Below are positions 56,537 to 64,000 of a stretch of DNA of 64,000 nucleotides, piece by piece. A model generated the notes under the pieces. It had not been told where the DNA came from, made no database searches, and worked only from the letters and a program-made list of their open reading frames with translations. The DNA comes from Nigerium sp. (GTDB taxonomy: Bacteria; Actinomycetota; Actinomycetes; Propionibacteriales; Propionibacteriaceae). The stretch spans positions 1 to 64,000 of the forward strand of contig JADJTH010000009.1 in the NCBI GenBank assembly GCA_016711325.1. The letters run 5' to 3'. A program made the position numbers and the translations under genes. Every line of letters begins with the position of its first letter. Within the stretch, counting starts at the first letter, position 1.

Positions 56537-57054
56537 CAGCCCTCCAGGTCGTCGAGCAGGCCGCGCACGTCGGCGACCTGCACGAAGCCGGCCGCAAGGT
56601 CCACCACCGGAACAAGTTCGCTGACGAACGGCACCAGCCTCTCACCGGACGCCGAACGCACCACCAGCACGTCCTGCGCGGGCGTGTGCAGTACGCGTGC
56701 CACGCTGCCCACCACCTCGCCGGCGGCGTCGCGCACCTGCACACCGAGCAACTGCCGGTCGTAGAACTCGCCGTCCGCCTGAGGCGCCTCGTCAGCGGGC
56801 ACGCGGGCCCACACCTCCTCGCCTCGCAGGGCCTCGGCGCCCGTGCGGTCGGTGACACCGTCGAAGCGCACCAGCAAGGTGCCGGCCTGCCATCGCAGCG
56901 CCGCGACCTCGCGCGGACGCCCGCCGATCAGGACGGCGACACCGGCCGCGAACCGGCGCTCCGGTTCGTCCGTGCGCAGGTTGACGCTGATCTCGCCGCG
57001 CAACCCGTGCGCGCGTCCGAGTGTGCCGACGAGCACCTCGACGGTCTGGCCCAT
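56536..57054 (-). CDS. rimM: 16S rRNA processing protein RimM
   Basis: The 172-residue 30S maturation factor has an N-terminal RimM beta-barrel (VGTLGRAHGLRGEISVNLRTD) and a C-terminal PRC-barrel with EFYDRQLLGVQV and VPFVSELVPVVDL. ATG 57054 was chosen; a longer frame crosses the upstream hairpin. Order rpsP-khpA-rimM-trmD is conserved. Confidence 0.95.
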   Translation of the reverse strand: MGQTVEVLVGTLGRAHGLRGEISVNLRTDEPERRFAAGVAVLIGGRPREVAALRWQAGTLLVRFDGVTDRTGAEALRGEEVWARVPADEAPQADGEFYDRQLLGVQVRDAAGEVVGSVARVLHTPAQDVLVVRSASGERLVPFVSELVPVVDLAAGFVQVADVRGLLDDLEG

Positions 57055-57092
57055 TGATCTCCCCCGTAGAACAGACGACGTGTGAGACGGAC

Positions 57093-57133
57093 GATCCCCG
57101 GTCACCGAAGCACTGCTTCGGTGACCGGGGATC
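57093..57133 (-). terminator. Perfect 41-bp palindrome between khpA and rimM
   Basis: Bases 57093-57112 are the exact reverse complement of 57114-57133 around a single central base, a 20-bp stem (18 bp with a 5-nt loop). It begins 10 bp after the khpA stop and ends 39 bp before the rimM start. No U-tract follows. It probably terminates part of the transcripts or acts as an RNA-processing and stability element within the operon. Confidence 0.75.
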
Positions 57134-57142
57134 GGTGTTGGT

Positions 57143-57394
57143 TCAGCGACGGCGAGAGCGACGGTCGACATCGACGAAGTCGACGCGGACCTGCTCGCGA
57201 CCGGCGAGGGCAGCGATGACGGTGCGCAGCGCACCGGCGGTGCGGCCTTGGCGTCCGATCACCTTGCCGATGTCCTCGGGGTTGACGCGCACCTCGAGCG
57301 TCCGGACGCGGCGACGGTCCAGGTCGGACACGACGACATCGTCAGGGTGCGTCACGAGGCCGCGGACCAGATGCTCCAGTGCGTCGGGGAGCAT
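57143..57394 (-). CDS. khpA: KH-domain RNA-binding protein KhpA
   Basis: This 83-residue single KH domain has the GxxG loop in IGKVIGRQGRTAGALRTVI. It binds RNA, usually with KhpB, and affects cell elongation and sRNA function in Gram-positives. It starts 2 bp after the rpsP stop, so it is translated with rpsP. The C-terminus is Arg-rich (DVDRRSRRR). Confidence 0.94.
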   Translation of the reverse strand: MLPDALEHLVRGLVTHPDDVVVSDLDRRRVRTLEVRVNPEDIGKVIGRQGRTAGALRTVIAALAGREQVRVDFVDVDRRSRRR

Positions 57395-57396
57395 GC

Positions 57397-57837
57397 TCAG
57401 GCCTCGTCGGACGCGGCGCCCTCAGCCTCGGCGTCAGCGGGAGCCTCGTCCTCGGCCTTCTTCTTGCGCGACGTGATCGCACCGGAGCCCGGCTCGTCGT
57501 CGGCCTCGGCGAGCGCCTTGTTGAACGCCGCCAGCTTGTCGGCCTTCTCGGGCTGCGGGGCGATGCCCGACGGCTCGTCGGTGCCCGCGAACGCCTGCCA
57601 GTCGCCCGACAGCTTGAGGATCTTGACGACGGTCTCGGTCGGCTGCGCGCCGACGCCCAGCCAGTACTGCGCTCGCTCGCCGTTGACCCTGATGATGGAG
57701 GGATTGGTCTTCGGCTGGTAGATGCCGATCTCCTCGATCGCACGGCCATCGCGCTTGTTGCGCGAGTCCATGACGACGATGCGGTACTGCGCGTTGCGGA
57801 TCTTGCCCATCCGCTTGAGACGAATCTTGACGGCCAC
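57397..57837 (-). CDS. rpsP: Ribosomal protein S16
   Basis: The 146-residue 30S protein opens AVKIRLKRMGKIRNAQYRIV, with IYQPKTNPSIIRVNGERAQY also present. The conserved core ends near residue 90. A 55-residue acidic and Lys-rich tail (KKKAEDEAPADAEAEGAA) follows, typical of actinobacterial S16. GTG 57837 was chosen; the long upstream frame is antisense-like sequence. First gene of rpsP-khpA-rimM-trmD. Confidence 0.94.
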   Translation of the reverse strand: MAVKIRLKRMGKIRNAQYRIVVMDSRNKRDGRAIEEIGIYQPKTNPSIIRVNGERAQYWLGVGAQPTETVVKILKLSGDWQAFAGTDEPSGIAPQPEKADKLAAFNKALAEADDEPGSGAITSRKKKAEDEAPADAEAEGAASDEA

Positions 57838-58028
57838 GTGTGTGGTTCTCCTGTGGGAACATGCCCATGCGACTCGCATGGACGGGATCGGGTGAGCGGG
57901 ACCTTCGGCGTGGGACAACCGTTCGGTCCAACTCGGGTTGACCGCGTCCGGCAGCGTGAGAGGGCACCGTCGGACACAGCGCACCGGCCATTGTGCCAGA
58001 TCATTCGGGCAGGACGCCAAACGCCACG

Positions 58029-59231
58029 CTAGGCGCGCTTCACCACCCGACCGCGCAGGATCACCAGCACCGGATGACGCACGGTCGAGATGTCGGTGCG
58101 CGGGTCGGCGCCGAAGACCACCAGATCGGCGGACGCGCCCTCGGTGATCCCGTCGGCGCCCAGCCATTCCCGTGCCCGCCAGGACGCCGCACCGAGCGCG
58201 AACTCGGGGCCGCCCACCCGGGCGAGCAGTTCCACTTCGGCGGCCACGATCCCGTGGGGCAGGACGCCGCCGGCGTCCGTCCCGGCATAGATGGGGACGC
58301 CGGCGTCCACGGCCTTGCCGATGGTCTCGAAACGGCGAGCGTGGAGAGCGCGCATGTGCGCGGCGTAGTCCGGGAACTTGCTTTCCCCCGCCGCCGCGAT
58401 GTCGGGGAACGTCTCGATGTTGATCAGCGTCGGCGTGAGCGCGACGCCGCGCTCGGCCATCGTCTCGATGGTGGCGTCGTCCAGCCCGGTGCCGTGCTCG
58501 ATGCCGTCGACGCCGGCGTCCACGAGTTCGGTCACCGAACGCTCGTCGAAGCAGTGCGCGGTGACGCGGGCACCCTCGGCATGGGCGGCCTCGATCGCCT
58601 CCCGCACCACCTCGACCGGCCACAGCGGCCGCAGGTCTCCGGCCTCGCGGTCGATCCAATCCCCGACGATCTTGACCCAGCCGTCGCCGCGGCGGGCCTG
58701 GGTGCGCACCTCGTCGACGAGGTCGTCCGGCTCGACCTCCTCGGCGTAGTTGCGGATGTAACGCCGGGGTCGCGCGATGTGGCGTCCGGCACGAATGAGC
58801 CGCGGCAGATCCTCGCGCTCGTCGACCCAGCGGGTATCGGCGGGCGAGCCCGCGTCGCGGATGAGCAGCGTTCCGGCGTCGCGGTCGGCCAGCGCCTGCG
58901 CCTGCGCGGTCTCGGCGTCCACGGCCCCCTGCGCCCCCATCCCGATGTGGCAGTGCGCGTCGACCAGCCCGGGCGCGATCCAGCACCCCGTCGCGACGGT
59001 GAGGGCGCCGGCCACCGGCTCGAAGGTCACCCGCCCGTCGACCACCCACAGGTCGGTCGGCTCACCGCCGGGCAGCAGGACGCCGCGCAGGTGCAGCCTG
59101 GATGCCGGGCCGTCCGGCACCGGCGCATACACGTGGGTATGCGTCGAACCGTCATGGGTGTGCGTGTGGGACGCCAGCGGGCGGCCCAGCGCGTCCAACG
59201 GAACGTCATCGTGTGAGTGGTGTTGCGCCAT
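58029..59231 (-). CDS. Amidohydrolase with His-rich N-terminus
   Basis: The 400-residue metal-dependent hydrolase is of the imidazolonepropionase-like type. Metal motif DAHCHIGMG (about 97-105), Lys in DGWVKIVGD, His in VTAHCFDE, DGIEHGTGL and Asp in YAGTDAGG complete the usual site. The first 40 residues contain clusters HHSHDD and HTHTHDGSTHTH, rarely seen in this family. Substrate unknown. It lies between ffh and rpsP, where actinobacteria often carry such an amidohydrolase. Confidence 0.88.
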   Translation of the reverse strand: MAQHHSHDDVPLDALGRPLASHTHTHDGSTHTHVYAPVPDGPASRLHLRGVLLPGGEPTDLWVVDGRVTFEPVAGALTVATGCWIAPGLVDAHCHIGMGAQGAVDAETAQAQALADRDAGTLLIRDAGSPADTRWVDEREDLPRLIRAGRHIARPRRYIRNYAEEVEPDDLVDEVRTQARRGDGWVKIVGDWIDREAGDLRPLWPVEVVREAIEAAHAEGARVTAHCFDERSVTELVDAGVDGIEHGTGLDDATIETMAERGVALTPTLINIETFPDIAAAGESKFPDYAAHMRALHARRFETIGKAVDAGVPIYAGTDAGGVLPHGIVAAEVELLARVGGPEFALGAASWRAREWLGADGITEGASADLVVFGADPRTDISTVRHPVLVILRGRVVKRA

Positions 59232-59263
59232 GACACCACCCTGCACCACCGCGACGGGTCGCG

Positions 59264-60829
59264 TCAGCCGCGCGGACCCTTGTTCGGCTGGTTGAACATC
59301 TTCTGCAGTTCGGCGGGAAGCTGGAAGTCGGCCATCGCCGCCTGCATCTCGGCCTCGGTCTGCGGCATCGCCGGAACGGACGCCTGCGCCGCCGGCTGCT
59401 GGGCCCCGGCGCGCTTGGCCGGATTGCCCGACACCCGCTTGGCGTTCTTGGGCTTCTTCGCGGGCTGCGGCTTGCCGCCGCGGGGCAGACCGGGCATCGG
59501 CGGCATCCCGGGCATCCCCGGCATGCCCCCCTTCCCCATCTGGCGCATCATCTTGCGGGTCTCGGAGAAGCGGTTGACCAGGCTGTTCACGTCTTGCACG
59601 GTGGTGCCCGACCCTCGCGCGATGCGGGCGCGCCGCGAGCCGTTGAGGATCTCGGGCCGGGCACGCTCGGCCGGGGTCATCGAGTAGATGATCGCCTCGA
59701 TCCGGTCGATCTCGCGCTCGTCGATGTTGGCGATCGCGTCCTTCATCTGGCCCATTCCGGGCATCATGCCCAGGATCTTGCTCAGCGGGCCCATCTTGCG
59801 GACGGCCTGCATCTGCTGCAGGAAGTCGTCCAGCCCGAAGTCGCCGGTGCCGAGCATCTTCGCCGCGGCCTTGCGGGACTCCTCGGCGTCGAGCGTGCGC
59901 TCGGCCTGCTCGATGAGCGTCATGATGTCGCCCATGTCGAGGATGCGCGAGGCCATCCGGTCGGGGTGGAACAGGTCGAAGTCGCTCAGGGCCTCGCCGC
60001 TGGAGGCGAACATGATCGGTTTGCCGGTCACCTTCGCGATCGACAGCGCCGCGCCGCCGCGGGCGTCGCCGTCGAGCTTCGTCAGCGCCACGCCGTCGAA
60101 GCCCACACCCTCGGCGAACGCGTTGGCGGTGTTGACGGCGTCCTGTCCGATCATCGCGTCGACGACGAACACGATCTCGTCGGGAGCGATCGCGTCACGG
60201 ATGTCGGCGGCCTGTTGCATGAGTTCGGCGTCGACACCGAGCCGGCCGGCCGTGTCGACGATCACCGTGTCGTAGTACTTGCGGCGGGCCTCGTCGACCG
60301 AGGCGCGGGCCACCTCGACCGGGTTGCCCACACCGTTGCCCGGCTCGGGCGCGAACACCGGGACGCCCGCGCGCCGTCCGACGATCTGCAGCTGGGTGAC
60401 CGCGTTGGGACGCTGCAGGTCGGCGGCCACGAGCATCGGCGTGTGGCCCTGCTCACGCAGCCACAGGCCGAGCTTGCCGGCCAGGGTCGTCTTGCCCGAT
60501 CCCTGCAGACCGGCGAGCATGATGATGGTCGGCGGCTGCTTGGAGAAGCGCAGCGGGCGGGCCTGGCCGCCGAGGATCTCAGTGAGCTCCTCGTTGACGA
60601 TCTTGACGATCTGCTGGCCCGGGTTGAGCGCCTGCGACAGTTCCTCGCCCCGCGCGCGCTCCTTGAGCGCCGCGACGAAGTCCTTGACGACGGCGAGGTT
60701 GACGTCGGCTTCCAACAGCGCGAGGCGGATCTCACGGGCTGTCGCGTCGATGTCGGCGTCGGTGAGCCGGCCCTTCCCGCGCAGGTTGCGGAACGCGGCT
60801 TGGAGACGGTCTTGGAGAGTGTCGAACAT
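59264..60829 (-). CDS. ffh: Signal recognition particle protein Ffh
   Basis: This 521-residue SRP54 GTPase targets membrane proteins. It has an N domain (1-90) and a G domain with GLQGSGKTT (about 107-115), DTAGRLGVD and TKLDGDARGG. The C-terminal M domain is Met-rich (ILGMMPGMGQMKDA and the GMPGMPPMPG stretch) and binds 4.5S RNA and signal sequences. Conserved pair with ftsY 58 bp upstream. Confidence 0.97.
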   Translation of the reverse strand: MFDTLQDRLQAAFRNLRGKGRLTDADIDATAREIRLALLEADVNLAVVKDFVAALKERARGEELSQALNPGQQIVKIVNEELTEILGGQARPLRFSKQPPTIIMLAGLQGSGKTTLAGKLGLWLREQGHTPMLVAADLQRPNAVTQLQIVGRRAGVPVFAPEPGNGVGNPVEVARASVDEARRKYYDTVIVDTAGRLGVDAELMQQAADIRDAIAPDEIVFVVDAMIGQDAVNTANAFAEGVGFDGVALTKLDGDARGGAALSIAKVTGKPIMFASSGEALSDFDLFHPDRMASRILDMGDIMTLIEQAERTLDAEESRKAAAKMLGTGDFGLDDFLQQMQAVRKMGPLSKILGMMPGMGQMKDAIANIDEREIDRIEAIIYSMTPAERARPEILNGSRRARIARGSGTTVQDVNSLVNRFSETRKMMRQMGKGGMPGMPGMPPMPGLPRGGKPQPAKKPKNAKRVSGNPAKRAGAQQPAAQASVPAMPQTEAEMQAAMADFQLPAELQKMFNQPNKGPRG

Positions 60830-60887
60830 GGATGCCTTCTCGTCGAGCAGATCGTGCCCGCACAGCCTACCGGGCTAGCGGGCGGGC

Positions 60888-62054
60888 TCAGGCACCCAGC
60901 AGTCCGTCGACGAATCCCTCGGCCGTGAAGGGCGCGAGGTCGTCGGCGCCCTCGCCGAGTCCGATGAACTTCACCGGGATGCCCAGGTCGCGCTGCACCT
61001 GGACGACGATGCCGCCCTTGGCGGAGCCGTCGAGCTTGCTGAGCACGATGCCGGTGAGGTCGGTCACCTCGTTGAACACCCGCGCTTGGACGAGCCCGTT
61101 CTGGCCGGTGGTGGCGTCCAGCAGCAGCAGACACTCGGAGACGGGGGCGCGCTTGGCGATCACGCGGCGGATCTTGCCCAGCTCGTCCATGAGGTTGGCC
61201 TTGTTGTGCAGGCGTCCGGCGGTGTCGATGAGCACGACGTCGACACCCTGCTCGACACCCGCGTTGACCGCCTCGAAGGCGACGGACGCCGGGTCGGCCC
61301 CCTCGGGGCCCCGCACCGTCGCGACGCCCACCCGATCGCCCCACGTCTGGAGCTGGTCGGCGGCCGCGGCGCGGAAGGTGTCGGCGGCACCCAGCAGCAC
61401 CGTCTTGCCCTCGGCGACCAGCAGCCGGGCCAGCTTGCCGACGGTCGTCGTCTTGCCGGTGCCGTTGACCCCGACGACGAGGACGACCGCGGGCAGCCCG
61501 TCGGCGCCGGTGACGTTGAGGGCGCGGTCGAGGGTCGGGTCGGCGAGGGCGATCAGCTCGGAGCGCAGCACCGTGCGCGCGGCGGCCGGATCCTGCACGC
61601 CGTCGACCGCGAGCTTCTTGCGCAAGCTGGCCACGAGTTCGGCCGTCGGCCCCACACCGAGGTCGGAACCGATCAGGGTCGCCTCGAAGTCGTCCCAGGT
61701 GTCGGCGTCGAGCCTGTCGGAACTGAGGATGCCCAGCAGCGCCTGAGCCAGCACGTTGGTGGAGCCGGCGAGGCGACGCCGCAAGCGGCTCAGCCGGGTT
61801 CCGGCGGCCTCGGGGCGTTCGGTGACCGGCGCCGGCGGAGTGCCGACAGGGGCGGGCGCGGCGTCCTCGTCGACGGCGGGCGCCCCGGCTTCGACGGGTG
61901 CGGCCGGAGGCTGCTCGATCGCGGGACGGGTCGCCGATTCCAGGTCGCGCCGGCGGCGCGCACGACTGGTGGCAACGGCGGCCACCACGCCACCCACCAC
62001 GACGAGCGCCACCAGGGCGACGATCAGCAGGGTCATCTGGTCCAGGGCTGGCAC
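60888..62054 (-). CDS. ftsY: Signal recognition particle receptor FtsY
   Basis: This 388-residue SRP receptor GTPase has an N-terminal membrane helix (about 9-29) and an acidic, Ala/Pro-rich linker, as in actinobacterial FtsY. The NG domain shows GVNGTGKTT (about 200), DTAGRLHNKANLMDEL and SKLDGSAKGG. It forms a complex with Ffh at the membrane. The first codon may be GTG/ATG at 62054. Confidence 0.96.
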   Translation of the reverse strand: MPALDQMTLLIVALVALVVVGGVVAAVATSRARRRRDLESATRPAIEQPPAAPVEAGAPAVDEDAAPAPVGTPPAPVTERPEAAGTRLSRLRRRLAGSTNVLAQALLGILSSDRLDADTWDDFEATLIGSDLGVGPTAELVASLRKKLAVDGVQDPAAARTVLRSELIALADPTLDRALNVTGADGLPAVVLVVGVNGTGKTTTVGKLARLLVAEGKTVLLGAADTFRAAAADQLQTWGDRVGVATVRGPEGADPASVAFEAVNAGVEQGVDVVLIDTAGRLHNKANLMDELGKIRRVIAKRAPVSECLLLLDATTGQNGLVQARVFNEVTDLTGIVLSKLDGSAKGGIVVQVQRDLGIPVKFIGLGEGADDLAPFTAEGFVDGLLGA

Positions 62055-62091
62055 GCGGCCATCCTATCGGCGCCGGGTACGCCGGACGGAC

Positions 62092-62658
62092 TCAGGCGCG
62101 GGCTTCCGCCTTGCGGGCCTCGGCCAGCGCCCGCACGAAGTCGGGCAGCTCATCGTCGTCGTCGGCGTCGTCGTCCGCATCGCCGGGCAGGTCGAGGTCG
62201 GCGTCGCCATCGAGATCGACGTCGGTCGCCCCCCAGATGCCGTAGGGATCCTGCTCACGCGGATCGTCGAGCGGCGCGGCCTCCAGCGCCTGCTCCATCG
62301 CGGCGGACACCGCGGCCATCCGCGCGCCGTCGGCGGCGTCCGTCTCATCGGGGTCGGCGGTCGTGGCGGACGCCGCTGAGCGCGCCGATCGCGCCGACAG
62401 GCTGGAGGCGGCAGAACGAAGCTTCGCGGGAAGACGGCGCACACTCAGGTCGGGGACCTCGTCGATCTCGTCGACCAGGGCCACCAAAGCCCGCGGCGGA
62501 GCGCCTTCGCCGTTGAGGTGGCGGGCGGTCCGCGCCATCGCGTCGGCGAACTCGGGGTGCTGCGTGCTGCCCGCGCCCTCCATACCCATCGCGACGGAGG
62601 CGATCACACCGACGGCTATCACCATCACGACGATCATCGTGAAGATCATGACGGCCAT
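62092..62658 (-). CDS. Membrane-anchored acidic protein of unknown function
   Basis: The 188-residue protein has one N-terminal membrane helix (about 3-24, IFTMIVVMVIAVGVIASVAM) and a soluble part. A helix contains DAMARTARHLNGEGAPPRAL and EIDEVPDLSVRRLPAKLRS; an Ala/Ser-rich linker follows, then an Asp-rich stretch near 155-175 (DLDGDADLDLPGDADDDADD). The family is not recognised. Position between smc and ftsY on the same strand suggests co-transcription with both. Confidence 0.65.
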   Translation of the reverse strand: MAVMIFTMIVVMVIAVGVIASVAMGMEGAGSTQHPEFADAMARTARHLNGEGAPPRALVALVDEIDEVPDLSVRRLPAKLRSAASSLSARSARSAASATTADPDETDAADGARMAAVSAAMEQALEAAPLDDPREQDPYGIWGATDVDLDGDADLDLPGDADDDADDDDELPDFVRALAEARKAEARA

Positions 62659-62702
62659 CGGCTCACCTCCGTTTCGGCCAAGGATACCGTGCGCCTCACG
62701 GC

Positions 62703-64000
62703 CTATCCCTCACGCAACCGCTGGCTGATCACCGTCGAGATGCCGTCGGTACGCATGGTGACCCCATACAACGCGTCGGCGATCTCCATCGTGCGTTTCT
62801 GGTGGGTGATGACGATCATCTGGCTGGTGGCGCGAAGTTCCTCGTAGATGCCGAGCAGCCGGCCGAGATTCACGTCGTCGAGCGCGGCCTCGACCTCGTC
62901 GAGGATGTAGAAGGGGCTCGGGCGCGCCGTGAACAGCGCCGCCAGGAACGCGACCGCGACCAGCGAACGCTCCCCGCCCGAGAGCAGCGACAGCCGCTTG
63001 ACCTTCTTGCCGGCGGGGCGCGCCTCGACGTCGACCCCCGTGGTCAGCCAACTTCCCGGCTCCGTGAGCACAAGACGTCCCTCGCCGCCGGGGAACAACC
63101 GCGCGAACGAGGCGCGGAAGGCGACCTCGACGTCGGCGTAGGCGTCCGCGAACACCCGCTCGACCCGGGCGTCCACGTCGGCGATCAGCCCGAGCAGATC
63201 GGCGCGGGTGCGCGTGAGGTCGTCGAGTTGCTCGGCGAGGAACCGGTGACGTTCGCTCGCCGCCTCGAACTCCTCCGTGGCGAGCGGGTTGACCCGGCCG
63301 AGGAGATCGAGGTCGCGCTGGGCCGCGCGGAGCCGCTTCTCCTGCTGCGCGCGCACGAACGGACGCGGGGGCGGCACCTCCTCGTCCTCACCCGCGGTGA
63401 GCACGGGCACGAGCTGATCGGGACCGTACTCGGCCGCGAGCACGTCGGCGGTCAGGCCGAGCTCGGCCAGCGCCTTGTCCTCGAGGGCCTCGATCCTCAT
63501 GCGCTGCTCGGCCCGGGCCAACTCGTCGCGGTGGACGACGTCGACCAGCCCCTCGAACTCACGCGCCAGATCGCGGCCGCGGCGGCGGGCGTCGTGCAGC
63601 AGCCTGTCGGCCTCGACGCGTCGTTGGTCCGCCTGCGTGCGGACACGGGCCGCGAGGTCGGCCGAGTCGGCGAGGGCGGCCAGCAGCCACTCTGCCGCCG
63701 TGTGCACGGCGCGGGCGACCTCGGCCTCGCGTTGTGCCGTCTCGGCGCGCGCGGAGGCCACCGCGCGCGCCCGCCGCTCGGCGCGGGCGGCGCGCAGCAA
63801 CGAGTCCGCGCGTCCACCGAGCGCACGCGCGCGCTCCTCGTCGGTACGCAGCGCGAGACGGGCCTCCATCTCGGCCTGGCGGGCGCGGGCGGCCTCGAGC
63901 GCGAGCCGGTCGCGCTCCACGGGATCGGAATCCGTCACATCGGTGCGCTCCCTGGCGACGCGCCACCGCTGTGTCAACGCCTCGAGGCCGACGGCGTCCG
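62703..64000 (-). CDS. smc: Chromosome segregation ATPase SMC, C-terminal part
   Basis: This is the C-terminal 430 or so residues of SMC; the frame is open at the right edge, so the N-terminus and hinge lie outside. The visible coiled coil is rich in Arg, Ala and Glu. The head follows with GRVNPLATEEFEAASER, the ABC signature LSLLSGGERSLVAVAFL and Walker B PFYILDEVEAALDDVN, then a D-loop and ITHQKRTME. The first visible residues are inside the coil. smc-ftsY-ffh order is conserved. Confidence 0.96.
   Translation of the reverse strand, partial: DAVGLEALTQRWRVARERTDVTDSDPVERDRLALEAARARQAEMEARLALRTDEERARALGGRADSLLRAARAERRARAVASARAETAQREAEVARAVHTAAEWLLAALADSADLAARVRTQADQRRVEADRLLHDARRRGRDLAREFEGLVDVVHRDELARAEQRMRIEALEDKALAELGLTADVLAAEYGPDQLVPVLTAGEDEEVPPPRPFVRAQQEKRLRAAQRDLDLLGRVNPLATEEFEAASERHRFLAEQLDDLTRTRADLLGLIADVDARVERVFADAYADVEVAFRASFARLFPGGEGRLVLTEPGSWLTTGVDVEARPAGKKVKRLSLLSGGERSLVAVAFLAALFTARPSPFYILDEVEAALDDVNLGRLLGIYEELRATSQMIVITHQKRTMEIADALYGVTMRTDGISTVISQRLREG

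Overview
The window is a high-GC actinobacterial chromosome segment. It most resembles the Propionibacteriaceae: there is an anaerobic-type cobalamin gene order cbiL-cbiF-cbiE-cbiGH-cbiX, a homodimeric pyruvate dehydrogenase E1, a FasR-type regulator ahead of fabD-fabH-acpP-fabF, and actinobacterial families of unknown function (DUF3052, DUF3145, DUF2469). The species cannot be fixed from sequence alone.

Region 1 (1-6963) is the right end of an integrative mobile element. It holds a TrwC/TraA-type relaxase-helicase broken by many single-base indels, a SnoaL-like small protein, a probably frameshifted HTH protein, a small ORF translationally coupled to a large serine integrase, and then tRNA-Val(UAC). 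The integrase stop codon lies inside the tRNA gene.

Region 2 (7.0-16.5 kb) covers central metabolism. A DUF3052 gene and aceE are followed by a PHP-domain protein, then a fasR-like regulator and the type II fatty acid synthesis operon fabD-fabH-acpP-fabF, closed by a strong hairpin. Region 3 (16.5-28.2 kb, all minus strand) carries a PfkB kinase, DUF3145, recN, nadK, tlyA, an ECF biotin transporter (bioY-ecfA-ecfT) with a palindromic operator-like site, a HAD phosphatase, an 813-residue TPR protein with a long Arg/Asp/Gly repeat tract, and a YggS-like PLP protein.

Region 4 (28.2-34.4 kb) contains a MoxR-DUF58-VWA-VWA operon, a membrane protein with a Pro/Ser tail, a Cof-type HAD phosphatase and a small zinc metallopeptidase. 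Region 5 (34.5-45.4 kb) is devoted to cobalamin. A plus-strand B12 riboswitch leads cbiL, cbiF, cbiE, a cbiG-cbiH fusion and cbiX. Converging on it is a minus-strand unit led by a second B12 riboswitch: cbtB, cbtA, a P19-like lipoprotein, a DUF2318 membrane protein, a frameshifted phosphatase-like gene and cbiC. A cobK-cbiT fusion lies upstream of that riboswitch. CbiD, the uroporphyrinogen methyltransferase and the later amidation and lower-ligand steps are not in the window.

Region 6 (45.4-64 kb) is the conserved dprA-comM-yraN-DUF2469-rnhB-lepB-rplS ... trmD-rimM-khpA-rpsP ... ffh-ftsY-smc block. It is interrupted between rplS and trmD by sdhCAB and by two decayed tandem copies of a DUF6924-like gene. 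The smc gene runs off the right edge.

The most notable points are the B12-riboswitch operon that places 'iron uptake' type P19/DUF2318 genes beside the CbtAB cobalt transporter, the charge-segregated repeat protein, and the integrase whose 3' end is made of tRNA sequence.
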